Part shown: in pieces, positions 52,359-62,337 of the stretch | Position numbering within the stretch: the stretch's first letter is position 1 | How the letters are laid out: every line of letters begins with the position of its first letter | Assembly: GCA_023954075.1 (NCBI GenBank) | Contig: JAMLIV010000010.1 | Span: 1 to 64,000, forward strand | Reading direction: 5' to 3' | Length of the DNA: 64,000 bases | Source of the DNA: Lysobacteraceae bacterium | GTDB lineage: Bacteria; Pseudomonadota; Gammaproteobacteria; Xanthomonadales; Xanthomonadaceae | Program-made: the position numbers and the translations under genes | Notes under the pieces: model-generated | Databases searched by the model: none | Seen by the model: only the letters and a program-made list of their open reading frames with translations | Told to the model about the DNA's origin: nothing

Positions 52359-53507
52359 TCAGGGCGCAGCGCGCGGGGCGTCGGGCCGCGTTTTTTCGCG
52401 CCGGTGCCGCAGGAAGGGGCGCTCGGTCAGCGCATAGGACAGCGCCGAAACCGCCACGCTCGCGATCACCGCCAGCGCCGCCCAGCGCCAGCTCGCCGTG
52501 CTCGTTCCATTGGCTTTGGCGAGGCGCGACAGCCCGTCGAGCACCGGGTAATGCCACAGGTAGAGGCTGTAGCTGATGGTGCCGATAAAGACCATCGGCC
52601 GGTTCGCCAGCAGCGCGCGCACCAGCATCGAGCGCGATATGGCCGCGGCACCGACGAGGGCGGCGAAGGCGCAGCCGAACAGGGTGAACTGGAAAAACAG
52701 CCAGGGTGCCAGCGCCCCATCGACCACATAGCCCGCGCGCGGAAGCAGCCACACCAGCACCAGGGTCACCGCGACTCCCGCCAGCAGCAGGCGGCGGTCG
52801 GAACCGCTGCGGCCGAGCATCAACGCGTGTGCCACCAGCATGCCCAGCGCGAACTGGTCGAGACGGCCGGGCAGCTCGATCACCCAGCGGTAGAGCGATA
52901 CCCAGTCCATGCCCTGATGGAAGATCAGCCACCAGGTCAGGATGCGGAAGGCCACGCAGGCCAGCACGATCCACGGCAAGGCGCGCGGCAGTGCACGTCG
53001 CGTGACGAAGGCCAGCGCCACCAGGGGAGCCACAAGGTAGAAATCCCACTCCACCGGCAGCGACCACCACACCGGATTGAGCGTGGGCACGCCGTCGACC
53101 AGGTTCGATGTCAGCGTGGCGCTGAGCAGGGCTTCACCGGCACCCATTGGAAAGCCGCCGGGGCCGAGTGCCGCGAGCAGCGCCAGCACGATCCACTGCG
53201 CCCAGAAGGCCGGAAAGACGCGCAGGAAGCGCCGCCGCCAGAAGGTGCCGATGGCCACCTTCGGCCCGCCCAGCCGCGCGGCCACCCACGGCCCGCCGAT
53301 GAGATAGCCCGACAGCACGAAAAAGAGATCCACGCCCAGATAGCCGTGCGCGGCCAGCGGGGTGAAATCGAGCGGCCCGAGCGCCAGCGCCGGCGCGCCC
53401 GTGCGCTGCCAGAGATGGAACACCAGCACCCACAGCGCCGCCACGCCGCGCAGCCCGGTGAGCGCGTCGGCATAGGGCGGCATTCGGGGCGAGGCGGCAC
53501 GGTTCAT
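52359..53507 (-). CDS. Acyltransferase 3 family membrane protein (OafA/YrhL-like)
   Basis: A 382-residue protein with about ten membrane segments. The family start LTGLRGVAALWVLVFHLW carries the catalytic histidine in the first segment, and HGYLGVDLFFVLSGYLIG and RRRFLRVFPAFW follow, all typical of acyltransferase 3. Such enzymes O-acylate surface polysaccharides, peptidoglycan or secondary metabolites; the substrate here is unknown. The start at 53507 (MNRAASP) is chosen over 53546. It converges with hemF. Confidence 0.9.
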   Translation of the reverse strand: MNRAASPRMPPYADALTGLRGVAALWVLVFHLWQRTGAPALALGPLDFTPLAAHGYLGVDLFFVLSGYLIGGPWVAARLGGPKVAIGTFWRRRFLRVFPAFWAQWIVLALLAALGPGGFPMGAGEALLSATLTSNLVDGVPTLNPVWWSLPVEWDFYLVAPLVALAFVTRRALPRALPWIVLACVAFRILTWWLIFHQGMDWVSLYRWVIELPGRLDQFALGMLVAHALMLGRSGSDRRLLLAGVAVTLVLVWLLPRAGYVVDGALAPWLFFQFTLFGCAFAALVGAAAISRSMLVRALLANRPMVFIGTISYSLYLWHYPVLDGLSRLAKANGTSTASWRWAALAVIASVAVSALSYALTERPFLRHRREKTRPDAPRAAP

Positions 53508-53584
53508 CGGCGCGATGATACCGGTGGTCCGTGTGTTTCCCCGCACCGCTTGCCTGCCGTGATTGCGTGCTGGAGAGTACGCGG

Positions 53585-54481
53585 ATGCTGAAGGCGCTCA
53601 TCGTTCGCTTCATCGCAGCCGCATCGATGCTGGCCGCCGCCGCGCCCGCCGGCGCGCTTTCCACCGCCCGCCTGCCCGGTTGGGTCTGCGGACAGGGCGC
53701 GCCGCCGCTGTTCTTCGACGGATTCGAGAGCGGCGATGCGTTCCACCGTGAACCCTCGTACGGCAGCGGTGGGGCCTATCCGGGCGCGCAGACGCGCAGC
53801 GTCGCGGTGTTCGGCCAGCCGCGCGACTACTACCTCTATGTGCCGACCGGCTATCCCTTCGCCGCCCCCGCGCCGCTGCTGCTGGTGCTGCACGGGGCCG
53901 GCGGCGCGGGCACCGCGCCCGCCGCTGCGCAGTGGCTGCGCGATCAATGGTCGGCGCAGGCGCAGGCCGGCGGCTTCCTCGTCGCCGCGCCGGTGGCGTC
54001 CGGTTCGCAGGGCGGCTGGTCGCCATCGTTCGACTACCCGATGTTCCAGGCGATCCTCGATGACGTCGCGGCCCACTACAACATCGACGCCAGCCGCATT
54101 CACGGCTGGGGCTATTCGGCCGGCGGCCACGTGATGCACGACCTGGCGCTGCGCCAGCGCAGCGGCGTACCGGACATCCGCACCTTCGCCGGCTACGGCA
54201 TCAGCGCGGGTGTGCTGCAGCAGTGGGCGTGCCAGCCTCCGGCCAACTGCCCGGCCCTGCTTGCGCAGGCCGCGCGAAAGATCCCGGTCGATCTGCGCGT
54301 GGGCACGCAGGACTACTACTACCCGGCCGTGCAGGCCGACCGCGACGCCTTCCTCGCCGCCGGCTGGAGCGCGGGCGACACCCTGAACTATGGCGACTTC
54401 CCGGAAGGCCACCTCGTTTTCCCGTGGCATTTCCCGGACACCTGGCAGTTCCTCTGCCCCTTCCAGCGGCGGCTGGACTGA
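53585..54481 (+). CDS. Secreted alpha/beta hydrolase (PHB-depolymerase / feruloyl-esterase-like) with an LFFDGFE motif
   Basis: A 298-residue exported esterase. Signal peptide residues 1-25 (AAPAGA). Right after the mature N-terminus is LFFDGFESGD (42-51), a motif shared with two other secreted proteins in this window. The catalytic fold has an oxyanion loop LVLHGAGGAG, nucleophile S178 in GWGYSAGG, acid in VGTQDYYYP and histidine in PEGHLVFPW. The closest known relatives are polyhydroxybutyrate depolymerase and feruloyl esterase types; the substrate is unknown. GGAG lies 10 bases ahead of the ATG. Confidence 0.82.
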   Translation: MLKALIVRFIAAASMLAAAAPAGALSTARLPGWVCGQGAPPLFFDGFESGDAFHREPSYGSGGAYPGAQTRSVAVFGQPRDYYLYVPTGYPFAAPAPLLLVLHGAGGAGTAPAAAQWLRDQWSAQAQAGGFLVAAPVASGSQGGWSPSFDYPMFQAILDDVAAHYNIDASRIHGWGYSAGGHVMHDLALRQRSGVPDIRTFAGYGISAGVLQQWACQPPANCPALLAQAARKIPVDLRVGTQDYYYPAVQADRDAFLAAGWSAGDTLNYGDFPEGHLVFPWHFPDTWQFLCPFQRRLD

Positions 54482-54529
54482 CCGCGCACGGGAACCATCC
54501 CGCGCCGCGGCGCGCCTGACGCGGTTCCC

Positions 54530-55201
54530 TCAGCGCCGGTCGTTCATCAGCGCCAGCAGCCCGTCGCGGAACGCCGGTCCGCCGCCGTGCGCGGGGTGGC
54601 GGATCTTCGTCGCCTCGATGCCCAGCCCGGCGAGCGTGGCGTGGCCGATATTGCCCACGGCGGCGATGTGCGCGGGACCGAAGATGCCGATGAGCTGTTC
54701 GAGCTGGGGCAGGCCGTCGCGCCTGAGCTCGGCCGGCGTCGGCGTGCGGTTGGATTCATCCACGCCGGGCCGGTGCGGGTGCAGCGGCAGCGCCGGCCAT
54801 ACCAGCACCGGTTCGGGCAGCTCCTGGAAAACGCGCTGCACCACGGTGGCGCTGGCCTCGCTGCGCAGGCGCTGGCCCTCGGCGATGAGCCGGTAGCCGG
54901 CCTCCACGCCGCCAAACAGGCCGAAGCGATCCTTCGGCCCCATCATGTTGCTTTCGGCGCAGAAGTTGACCCCGGTGCGCCACGCGCCGCGGTAGCCCGG
55001 CGCCTCGCCCACCAGCAGCACCGTGGGCCGCCACGGCAGGAGCTGGCGCAGGAAGACCTGCAGATTGGAAAAGCGGATGCGCCCTTCCGGCGTGGCCGGA
55101 TCGTAGAGCGCGTGCGCGTTGGCGCGGTCGTGAAAGCCCTGCAGCGTCTCGAACCAGGGTTCGAGCCTGCCCAGCATGCGGCGGGCCCAGGCGGTATCCA
55201 T
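54530..55201 (-). CDS. Uracil-DNA glycosylase superfamily protein
   Basis: A 223-residue protein of the uracil-DNA glycosylase fold. The water-activating motif region reads VLLVGEAPGYRGAWRTGVNF (GEAPG as in family 4/5), AVGNIGHATLAG is the central strand, and IRHPAHGGG replaces the HPS/HPA leucine-loop motif. The four cysteines of the iron-sulfur families are missing, so it is not a classic family 4 enzyme. DNA repair is plausible but unproven. It is the last of a minus-strand run reaching back to glmM-accD. Confidence 0.72.
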   Translation of the reverse strand: MDTAWARRMLGRLEPWFETLQGFHDRANAHALYDPATPEGRIRFSNLQVFLRQLLPWRPTVLLVGEAPGYRGAWRTGVNFCAESNMMGPKDRFGLFGGVEAGYRLIAEGQRLRSEASATVVQRVFQELPEPVLVWPALPLHPHRPGVDESNRTPTPAELRRDGLPQLEQLIGIFGPAHIAAVGNIGHATLAGLGIEATKIRHPAHGGGPAFRDGLLALMNDRR

Positions 55202-55272
55202 CGCGAACCTCCGAAAGCCAAGAAGCCCACAGTGTCGCGCTGCGCGGCGCAGACCCCCAAATCCGCGAGCCG

Positions 55273-55869
55273 CTACACCGTGCCGCGGCGCTTGCCGATG
55301 AAGGGGCGGTACCACTCGCGCACCCGCGCCATGTCGGCATCGGCATCCGGGCCGGGCGTCACCAGCGGGCCGAGGATCATGGTCTTTTCCGGGTAGTGGA
55401 AGGCGGCCAGCATCACCGGCACCTGCGCGCTGCGCGCGATGTGCCAGAAGCCGGACTTCCAGCGCTCCACCCGCCGGCGGGTGCCTTCGGGCGCAAGCAG
55501 GAACCAGGTCGAACCTTCGCCGCGAAGCCGGGCGGCCGCCTGCTCCACCGCGCCGTGCGCCTTGTCCCGATCCACCGGCACGCCGCCGATCCGCGACAGC
55601 AGCCAGCCCAGTGGGCCGCGGAAGGCTTCGGCCTTGGCCAGGAAGGTGATGCGCACCCCCATCGCCAGCATCCCGGCGATGCCCCATACCGCGTCCCAGG
55701 CCGAGGAGTGCGGCGCGACGATGATGACGAAGCGCGCAAGATCGGGGAACTCGCCCTCGATGCGCCATCCGCCCAGGCGCAGGATCGTGCGCCCGAAGGC
55801 GCGCGCCAGCGCGTTGCCCTGGCGCGGCGCGCTGGCGGGAAGCGCGGGCACCACCGGTCCGGCGCTCAT
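55273..55869 (-). CDS. Lysophospholipid (1-acylglycerol-3-phosphate) acyltransferase family protein
   Basis: A 198-residue PlsC-type acyltransferase with the HX4D motif in APHSSAWDAVWG and the glycerol-phosphate motif APEGTRRRVERWKSGF. The short length and the HSSAWD variant fit the small subgroup common in xanthomonads and bacteroidetes. It is predicted to acylate a lysolipid at the inner membrane. Its ATG overlaps the end of arfB (ATGA at 55869-55866), so both are read from one message. Confidence 0.87.
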   Translation of the reverse strand: MSAGPVVPALPASAPRQGNALARAFGRTILRLGGWRIEGEFPDLARFVIIVAPHSSAWDAVWGIAGMLAMGVRITFLAKAEAFRGPLGWLLSRIGGVPVDRDKAHGAVEQAAARLRGEGSTWFLLAPEGTRRRVERWKSGFWHIARSAQVPVMLAAFHYPEKTMILGPLVTPGPDADADMARVREWYRPFIGKRRGTV

Positions 55870-56291
55870 CCTTCGGGATTCCAGCGCGCGCTGCGCCCGC
55901 GCTTGATGTCGCCGCGCCCCTTCTTGGCCTCGATGCGCCGTTCCTTGGAAGCGCGCGTGGGTTTGGTCGCAATGCGCGGCCTGGGCGGCACGCGCGCCGC
56001 GTCGATCAGCGCGGCAAGCCGGGCGCGCGCGTCCTCGCGGTTGCGGTCCTGGCTGCGGAAGCGCTGCGCATTGATCACGATCACGCCGTCGGCACCGATG
56101 CGCCGGTCGCGGCGGGCGAGGAGGCGCTCGCGCACGGCCTCGGGCAGCGAGGGCGAGGCACCGGCGTCGAAGCGCAGCTCCACCGCGGTGGACACCTTGT
56201 TCACGTTCTGCCCGCCCGGGCCGGAAGCGCGCACGAAGCGCTCGATCAGCTCCTCTTCGGGAATGGACAGACCGGGCGCGATCGTCAGCAT
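55866..56291 (-). CDS. arfB: Alternative ribosome-rescue factor ArfB (YaeJ)
   Basis: A 141-residue peptidyl-tRNA hydrolase. The catalytic GGQ is at 26-28 (RASGPGGQNVNKVST). The C-terminal tail is rich in Arg and Lys (ATKPTRASKERRIEAKKGRG), which enters the empty mRNA channel of stalled ribosomes. It has the usual ArfB length and lacks the codon-reading domain of release factors. Confidence 0.95.
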   Translation of the reverse strand: MLTIAPGLSIPEEELIERFVRASGPGGQNVNKVSTAVELRFDAGASPSLPEAVRERLLARRDRRIGADGVIVINAQRFRSQDRNREDARARLAALIDAARVPPRPRIATKPTRASKERRIEAKKGRGDIKRGRSARWNPEG

Positions 56292-56301
56292 CGGCCGGCG
56301 G

Positions 56302-57189
56302 TCAGAGCGGGTGGCGCTCGAGGAAATCGCGCACGCGCGGCACGATGACCGCGGCCTTGTCTTCCAGCACGTAGTGGCCGGCGTCGTCGAAAATCAGGCT
56401 TTCCGCATTCGGCAAACGCTGCTCGAAGCCGCGCAGGAAGTGCGCGTCGAAGACGAAATCGCACAGCCCCCAGACCAGCAGCGCCGGACGGTCGGCGAAC
56501 TCGCCGAGGCGACGCCCGGACTCCTCGACGATGCGCCAGGCACGATCTTCCGGGCCGAGCGGGATGTCCTGCACGAAGCGCAGGGTGGCGATGCGGTGCG
56601 CCCAGGAGTCGTAGGGCGCAACGTAGGCCGCGCGCACTTCCGAGGGCATGCGCTGCTCCACACCCACGAACGAGGCGGCGCTGGAAAACGCGTTGAGGCC
56701 GCGGATCGCCAGCGCGCCCAGGCGCGAATCGCGCCCCAGCCGGAGCTGCCAGGGCATCGGCTTTTCCGCCGGCAGGGGAAAGGCCGCGGTGTTGAGGATC
56801 ACCATGCGCGCGACGCGATCCGCATCGCGCAAGGCCCAGCCGAAGCCGATCATGCCGCCCCAGTCGTGCACCGCCAGCGTCACCTTGCCGGTGATGCCGA
56901 GGTGTTCGAGCAGGCTGGCCACGTCGTCGATGCGCGACTGGAGCGTGTAGGCGTAGGCCGCGTCATCCGGCTTGTCCGACAGCCCCATGCCGACGTGGTC
57001 GGGCACGATGCAGCGCCAGCGGTCGGACAGCGCGCCCACCAGCTTGCGCCAGTAGTAGCTCCACGACGGGTTGCCGTGCAGCATCAGCACCACCTCGCCA
57101 TCGCGCGGGCCTTCGTCGAGATAGCTCATCGCGATGCCGGGGCGCAGCTCGAAACGCTTTGGCGTGAACGGATAGTCGGGGTAGTGCAT
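56302..57189 (-). CDS. OleB-like alpha/beta hydrolase (haloalkane dehalogenase fold)
   Basis: A 295-residue hydrolase. Halide-binding-type motif HGNPSW (38-43), nucleophile D109 in VHDWGG, acid within WGLCDFVFD, and base H272 in DDAGHYVLED. From remembered homologues, the N-terminus YPFTPKRFELRPGIAMSYLDEG resembles OleB of xanthomonads, the beta-lactone decarboxylase of long-chain olefin synthesis. No oleA, oleC or oleD lies in the window, so haloalkane dehalogenase or another hydrolase remains possible. The ATG at 57189 gives the compact family length. Confidence 0.78.
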   Translation of the reverse strand: MHYPDYPFTPKRFELRPGIAMSYLDEGPRDGEVVLMLHGNPSWSYYWRKLVGALSDRWRCIVPDHVGMGLSDKPDDAAYAYTLQSRIDDVASLLEHLGITGKVTLAVHDWGGMIGFGWALRDADRVARMVILNTAAFPLPAEKPMPWQLRLGRDSRLGALAIRGLNAFSSAASFVGVEQRMPSEVRAAYVAPYDSWAHRIATLRFVQDIPLGPEDRAWRIVEESGRRLGEFADRPALLVWGLCDFVFDAHFLRGFEQRLPNAESLIFDDAGHYVLEDKAAVIVPRVRDFLERHPL

Positions 57190-57281
57190 GGGGATCGGGT
57201 CGCGTCGACAGGCCGGACACTCTAGGTGCGCCGGGCGCTGGCGACAACCGGAGGCGCGGCCCGGGCTCCACCGCGCCGCCT

Positions 57282-58220
57282 TCAGATCAGCTTGATCTCG
57301 CGCAACCGCTCTTCCAGGTAGCCCTGCGCCGTGATCGGCTCGGGATAGCGACTGGGGCTGTCGGCGCTGATGCAGGAAGGCAGCACGTCGATCAGGAAGT
57401 CCGGATTGGGGTGCAGGAAGAAGGGCACCGAATAGCGCGGCGCGCGCGCCGACGCGCCCGGCGGATTGACCACGCGGTGGGTGGTGGACGGATAGACGTG
57501 GTTGGTGAGCCGCTGCAGCATGTCGCCGATATTGACCACGATCGTGTCGGCATCCGCGGTGAACGGCACCCATTCGCCCTTGCGGGAAAGCACCTGCAGC
57601 CCTTCCGCGCTGGCCCCGACCAGCAGCGTGATCAGGTTGATGTCCTCGTGCGCGCCGGCGCGCACGTTGGGAATGTCGTCGGCGGTGATCGGCGGGTAGT
57701 GGATCGGCCGCAGGATCGAGTTTCCCACATCGGTCTTGTCGGCGAACCAGTCGTGCGGCAGGCCGATGTGCAGGGCCAGCGCCGACAGCACGCGCGATCC
57801 GAGATCATCGAGCGCGCGGTAGAGCGCCAGTGCGTGCTCCTTGAATCCCGGCACTTCGGCCGGCCAGAGGTTGTCGGCCATCACCGCGCGGTAGCGGCTG
57901 TCGGCCGCCAGCTCGCGGCCGACGTGCCAGAACTCCTTGAGGTCGTAGTGGCTGGAGCCCTTGGCCGTTTCCACGCCGAAGGGCGTGTAGCCGCGCGCGC
58001 CGCCGCCGCCGGGGACGTGGTAGCTGCGCTTGACCGCATCGGGCAGCGCGAAGAAGGCGCGAAAGGCCGCGTAGGCCGAATCGATCAGCGCCTGCGGGAT
58101 GCCGTGATGGCGGATGCCGGCAAAACCCCACTCGCGATAGGCTGCGCCCAGTTCGGCGACGAAGGCGTCGCGTTCGGTGTCGAACCGGCGGATGTCGAGG
58201 GTGGGAATGCGGGTCGTCAT
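57282..58220 (-). CDS. 2-oxoglutarate/Fe(II)-dependent oxygenase (isopenicillin N synthase-like)
   Basis: A 312-residue oxygenase of the IPNS-like family with N-terminal DIOX_N (VAELGAAYREWGFAGIRHHG) and a jelly-roll core. Fe(II) ligands H191 and D193 (AGAHEDINL) and H248 (STTHRVVNP), with R262-x-S264 (PRYSVPFF) for the co-substrate carboxylate, are all in place. The substrate is unknown; related enzymes in bacteria act on amino acids and plant-hormone-like molecules. The start at 58220 gives MTTRIPTLDI. It is next to the OleB-like gene on the same strand, separated by 92 bases. Confidence 0.88.
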   Translation of the reverse strand: MTTRIPTLDIRRFDTERDAFVAELGAAYREWGFAGIRHHGIPQALIDSAYAAFRAFFALPDAVKRSYHVPGGGGARGYTPFGVETAKGSSHYDLKEFWHVGRELAADSRYRAVMADNLWPAEVPGFKEHALALYRALDDLGSRVLSALALHIGLPHDWFADKTDVGNSILRPIHYPPITADDIPNVRAGAHEDINLITLLVGASAEGLQVLSRKGEWVPFTADADTIVVNIGDMLQRLTNHVYPSTTHRVVNPPGASARAPRYSVPFFLHPNPDFLIDVLPSCISADSPSRYPEPITAQGYLEERLREIKLI

Positions 58221-58302
58221 GGCGCAAGCCTGGGCGGTGGTGGAAAGGCGGCAAGCATAGACCGTTTCGGCATCATCGGGCCGACGCGGCGACCGGGCTG
58301 CG

Positions 58303-58321
58303 GGCCCGGTCATGCCGGGCC
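58303..58321 (-). terminator. Short hairpin downstream of glmM
   Basis: A perfect 7-bp GC stem, GGCCCGG / CCGGGCC, with a 5-base loop, ten bases past the glmM stop on the minus strand. It has no U-tract, so it is only a possible terminator. Confidence 0.3.
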
Positions 58322-58331
58322 ACGACGGTTC

Positions 58332-59675
58332 TCAGGCGGCTGCCGCCACGGCCGCGGCGAGGGCATCGAGGACCTCGTCCATCAGCGCGACGTCATCGGC
58401 TTCGACCGTCACGCGGATGACGGGCTCGGTGCCGGACGGGCGCAGGAAAGCGCGCCCGCGTCCGGCCACGGCGCGCTGGGCGATCTCCAGCGCGGCGCGC
58501 ACGCCGTCCGAATCGACGATCCGGCGTGCGTCACCGGCCAGTCGCAGATTGACGGTGCGCTGCGGCAGCGGCCGGTAGTCGGCCAGCGCTTCCTCCAGCG
58601 ACAGCCCGCGCCGCGCCAGCACTTCGAGCACCTGCAGGGCGCTGACGATGGCATCGCCGGTGCTGGCGCGGTCCAGGCAGAGGATGTGGCCGGAGGCTTC
58701 GCCGCCCAGCACGCCGCCCTGCTCGACCAGCGCGCGGTGCACGTGGCGGTCGCCCACCCGGGTGCGCACGAAACCGATGCCGCGCGCGGCCAGGGCCTGC
58801 TCCAGCGCGTAGTTCGTCATCAGGGTGCCGGCCACCGGTCCGCGCAGGCGTCCGCTCCGCTGCCAGTCGCAGGCCAGCACGTGGATCAGCGCGTCGCCGT
58901 CCACCACCCGGCCGGCGCTGTCGGTGAAGGTCACCCGGTCGCCGTCGCCGTCGAAGGCGATGCCGAGCGTGGCCCCGGTGTCGCGCACCCGCGCGGCCAG
59001 CGCCTCGGGATGGGTGGAGCCGACGCCGCGGTTGATGTTGAGCCCGTCGGGTGCGGTGCCGATGGCGTCCACGCGCGCGCCCAGCTCCTCGAACACGCGC
59101 GGGCCGACCTGGTAGTTGGCCCCGTGCGCGCAGTCCAGCGCCAGGTGCCAGCCTTCCAGGGTGAAGTCCAGCGGCACCGTGGACTTGCAGAACTCGGCAT
59201 AGCGCGTGGCGGCATCGCTGATCCGCAGCGCCTTGCCGAGGGTTTCGGAGGGCACGGTGGAAAACGGCGCGTCCAGCTCCGCCTCGATCGCAAGCTCGGT
59301 GGCGTCGTCGAGCTTCTCGCCGCGCTCGGAAAAGAACTTGATCCCGTTGTCGTGGTGCGGGTTGTGCGAGGCGCTGATGACGATGCCGGCGTCGGCGCGC
59401 AGCGAGTGGGTGAGGTAGGCCACGCCGGGCGTCGGCATCGGCCCGAGCAGCCGCACGTCGGCGCCGGCCGCCACCAGGCCCGCCTGCAGCGCCGATTCGA
59501 ACATGTAGCCGGAAATCCGCGTGTCCTTGCCGATCACCACCACCGGCCGGCGCCCGTCGCGCGACAGGGCGCGGCCGGCGGCCCATCCGAGCTTGAGCAC
59601 GAAATCGGCCGAAATGGCACCCTCACCGACGCGACCGCGAATGCCGTCGGTGCCGAAATGGCGGCGCTCTCCCAT
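58332..59675 (-). CDS. glmM: Phosphoglucosamine mutase
   Basis: A 447-residue mutase that interconverts glucosamine 6- and 1-phosphate on the way to UDP-GlcNAc for peptidoglycan and lipopolysaccharide. The catalytic phosphoserine is S103 in [16 protein letters not shown]. The Mg2+ loop is FDGDGDR, the sugar loop GGEASGH, and the phosphate loop [11 protein letters not shown]. It is complete, starting [14 protein letters not shown], and follows accD after 11 bases in the same operon. Confidence 0.97.
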   Translation of the reverse strand: MGERRHFGTDGIRGRVGEGAISADFVLKLGWAAGRALSRDGRRPVVVIGKDTRISGYMFESALQAGLVAAGADVRLLGPMPTPGVAYLTHSLRADAGIVISASHNPHHDNGIKFFSERGEKLDDATELAIEAELDAPFSTVPSETLGKALRISDAATRYAEFCKSTVPLDFTLEGWHLALDCAHGANYQVGPRVFEELGARVDAIGTAPDGLNINRGVGSTHPEALAARVRDTGATLGIAFDGDGDRVTFTDSAGRVVDGDALIHVLACDWQRSGRLRGPVAGTLMTNYALEQALAARGIGFVRTRVGDRHVHRALVEQGGVLGGEASGHILCLDRASTGDAIVSALQVLEVLARRGLSLEEALADYRPLPQRTVNLRLAGDARRIVDSDGVRAALEIAQRAVAGRGRAFLRPSGTEPVIRVTVEADDVALMDEVLDALAAAVAAAA

Positions 59676-59686
59676 CGCGGCGCGCC

Positions 59687-60574
59687 TCAGGACGCCGCTG
59701 CGGGTGTCGGCGGGGGTGCCGGCTGGCGCATCAACAGCGCCAGCAGCGAAGCCAGGGTGTCGCGCGACTCGCGCCGGTCGACAATGGCGTCGATGGCACC
59801 GTGTTCGAGCAGGAATTCGCTGCGCTGGAAGCCCTGCGGCAGGGTTTCGCGCACGGTCTGTTCGATCACGCGCGGGCCGGCGAAGCCAATCAGGGCGCGC
59901 GGTTCGGCCAGGTTGAGGTCGCCCAGCATGCCGAGGCTGGCCGAAACGCCGCCCGTGGTCGGATGGGTCAGGAACGAGACATAGGGCAGGCCCGCTTCGC
60001 GCAGGCGCGCCAGCGCGGCGGAGGTCTTGGCCATCTGCATCAGCGAGAACAGGCCCTCCTGCATGCGCGCACCGCCCGTGGCGGAAAAGCACACCAGCGG
60101 GCTGCGGTGCGCGAGCGCGTGTTCGGCCGCGCGGGTGAACTTCTCCCCCACCACCGAGCCCATCGATCCGCCCATGTAGCGGAATTCGAAGGCACAGGCC
60201 ACGAGCGGTCGGCCCTTGAGCTGGCCATGCATGGACACCAGCGCGTCGCGCTCGCCGCTTTGCTTCTGCGCCGCGCGGATGCGGTCCACATAGCGCTTGG
60301 AGTCGCGGAAGCGCAGCACGTCCACCGGTTCCAGCCCGGCGTCCAGCTCCTGCGCGGTATCCGGGTCGAACAGGGCCTCGAGCCGGTCGCGCGCGGTGAT
60401 CGCCATGTGGTGGCCGCACTTGGGACAGACGTACAGGTTGCGCTCCAGCTCCGGCTTGTAGAGCACGGCGGCGCAGCTGTCGCACTTCTCCCACAGCCCT
60501 TCCGGCACCGAGCCGGTCTTCTTCGTGCCTTCGGTGCGGATGCGCGCGGGCATCAGTTTCTGGAGCCAACTCAT
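59687..60574 (-). CDS. accD: Acetyl-CoA carboxylase carboxyltransferase subunit beta
   Basis: A 295-residue AccD. It forms the alpha2beta2 carboxyltransferase with AccA that makes malonyl-CoA for fatty acid synthesis. The zinc ribbon cysteines C31, C34, C50 and C53 ([10 protein letters not shown] and VCPKCGHH) and the crotonase-like core ([33 protein letters not shown]) are typical. AccA is not in the window. It shares an operon with glmM. Confidence 0.97.
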   Translation of the reverse strand: MSWLQKLMPARIRTEGTKKTGSVPEGLWEKCDSCAAVLYKPELERNLYVCPKCGHHMAITARDRLEALFDPDTAQELDAGLEPVDVLRFRDSKRYVDRIRAAQKQSGERDALVSMHGQLKGRPLVACAFEFRYMGGSMGSVVGEKFTRAAEHALAHRSPLVCFSATGGARMQEGLFSLMQMAKTSAALARLREAGLPYVSFLTHPTTGGVSASLGMLGDLNLAEPRALIGFAGPRVIEQTVRETLPQGFQRSEFLLEHGAIDAIVDRRESRDTLASLLALLMRQPAPPPTPAAAS

Positions 60575-60774
60575 CGGTCGGTGTCGTCGCGAACAAAGTG
60601 GCTAGTGTAGTGCCAGCCCGACGCCGGGCGCATGATGCGCTGCGGCTGCGGTGAATTGCCGAACCAGGCACCCGCGCGCCGTGGCCTCCATCGGCGCGTT
60701 TTCGCGTGGTTGCGATATCGGGCGCGGCGCGGAACGCCGGCTGTCCGTCCGACCCTTTCACGGAACGCTTGCCG

Positions 60775-62337
60775 ATGACCCTCCGCCGCCTGTTCGCACT
60801 GGCCCTGATCATCGCCTCTCCCTGCGGGGCGGCGCGGATTCCCGACTGCACCCACACCGGCGCGGGCACGCTCTTCGAGGTCGGTCCGGGACAGGCTTAC
60901 GCCAGCATCGGCGCGGTGCCGTGGGAGGCGCTCAACGCCGGCGACACCGTGCGCATCCACTGGCGCGCGACGCCCTACCGCGAAAAGATCCTGCTGCGTC
61001 GCCAGGGCACGGCCTCCCAGCCCATCACGGTGTGCGGCGTGCGCGGGCCGGGCGGCGAGCGGCCGGTGCTCGATGGCGAAAACGCCACCACGCGCGCGAC
61101 GATGGGCTACCGCGTCGTGGCCACCGAGCCGCGCGGCCTGATCCACGTAAGCTGGGGCGCGGGCGATGCCTGGGGCTTCAAGCCGCGTCACCTGCGCATC
61201 CAGGGCCTGCACCTCCGCCACGCCTTCCACGAATATGCGTTCAGCGCCAGCGACGGCAGCACCCAGACCTACTCGGCCAACGCCGCCGGCATCTTCGTCG
61301 AGCGCGGCGAGCACGTCGTGGTGAGCGACGTGGTGCTGGAAGGCAACGGCAACGGATTTTTCGTCGCCTCGGGAGATTCGGAGGAAATGCTCTCGCGCGA
61401 CGTCCGCATCGAGTTCTCCGAGCTTTACGGCAACGGCACCGTCAGCGTGACCAACGACCGCCACCACAACCTCTACACCGAGGCGGTGGGCATGACGATC
61501 CAGTTCAACCGCTTCGGCCCGCTGCGCGCCGGCTCGTCCGGCGGCAACCTCAAGGACCGCTCCACCGGCACCGTGGTGCGCTACAACCTCATCGACGGCG
61601 GCGCGCGCAGCATCGATCTGGTGGAAGCGCAGGAAAGCTGGCCGATGGTGCAGGCGCTGCCCGAATACCGGCGCAGCTTCGTCTACGGCAACCTCATCGT
61701 CAGCGACCCGGAAGGACCGGGCAATCTGGTGCACTACGGCGGCGACAGCGGCTGCTACGTCAACGGCCAGGCCGATCCCGCCCTCGCCTGCTACCGCAAG
61801 GGCACGCTGCATTTTTTCCACAACACCGTTGTCGTGCGCGCCGACCAGTCCACGCGCTGGCGCAGCATCCTGTTCGACGTTTCCACCAACGACGAACGCG
61901 TGGACGCGCGCAACAACCTGGTGTTCCTGCGCGCCTGGACGCCGGGCGCGGTGCCGACGAACCTGTCCTGGATGCACCAGTACGGGCTGCTCGACCTGGG
62001 CACGAACTGGGCCTCGCCCACGCTGACCCCGTGGCGCGACAACACCACGCCACAGGGCGCGATTTCCGGCCTCGGGAGCGTGCTGACCAACGCCGCCAAC
62101 GCGCCGGGCTTCGTCGACGAGGCGGGCACGGACTTCAGACTCGCGTTCAGCAGCGATGCGGTGGACGCAGGCATGGCCCTGCATCCCGAGGTGATCGCGC
62201 AGGCGCACACCGTGAATGCGCAGTACCTGGCCCACGCCGCCGGCCAGCCGCGGCCCGACGACGGCGCGCCGGATCCGGGCGCGTTCGAGTACGACGGCGG
62301 CCTGTTCGCCGATGGCTTCGAGGTGTTTTCGCCGTGA
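60775..62337 (+). CDS. Secreted right-handed beta-helix protein with a C-terminal LFADGFE motif
   Basis: A 520-residue exported protein. Signal peptide residues 1-20 (CGAA). The body has repeated short strands with Asn and His ladders ([65 protein letters not shown]), as in parallel beta-helix proteins related to pectate lyases and polysaccharide-binding proteins. It ends [13 protein letters not shown], with the LF-x-DGFE motif (510-516) near the very C-terminus. No catalytic residues can be assigned. It overlaps the next beta-helix gene by four bases (GTGA). Confidence 0.8.
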   Translation: MTLRRLFALALIIASPCGAARIPDCTHTGAGTLFEVGPGQAYASIGAVPWEALNAGDTVRIHWRATPYREKILLRRQGTASQPITVCGVRGPGGERPVLDGENATTRATMGYRVVATEPRGLIHVSWGAGDAWGFKPRHLRIQGLHLRHAFHEYAFSASDGSTQTYSANAAGIFVERGEHVVVSDVVLEGNGNGFFVASGDSEEMLSRDVRIEFSELYGNGTVSVTNDRHHNLYTEAVGMTIQFNRFGPLRAGSSGGNLKDRSTGTVVRYNLIDGGARSIDLVEAQESWPMVQALPEYRRSFVYGNLIVSDPEGPGNLVHYGGDSGCYVNGQADPALACYRKGTLHFFHNTVVVRADQSTRWRSILFDVSTNDERVDARNNLVFLRAWTPGAVPTNLSWMHQYGLLDLGTNWASPTLTPWRDNTTPQGAISGLGSVLTNAANAPGFVDEAGTDFRLAFSSDAVDAGMALHPEVIAQAHTVNAQYLAHAAGQPRPDDGAPDPGAFEYDGGLFADGFEVFSP

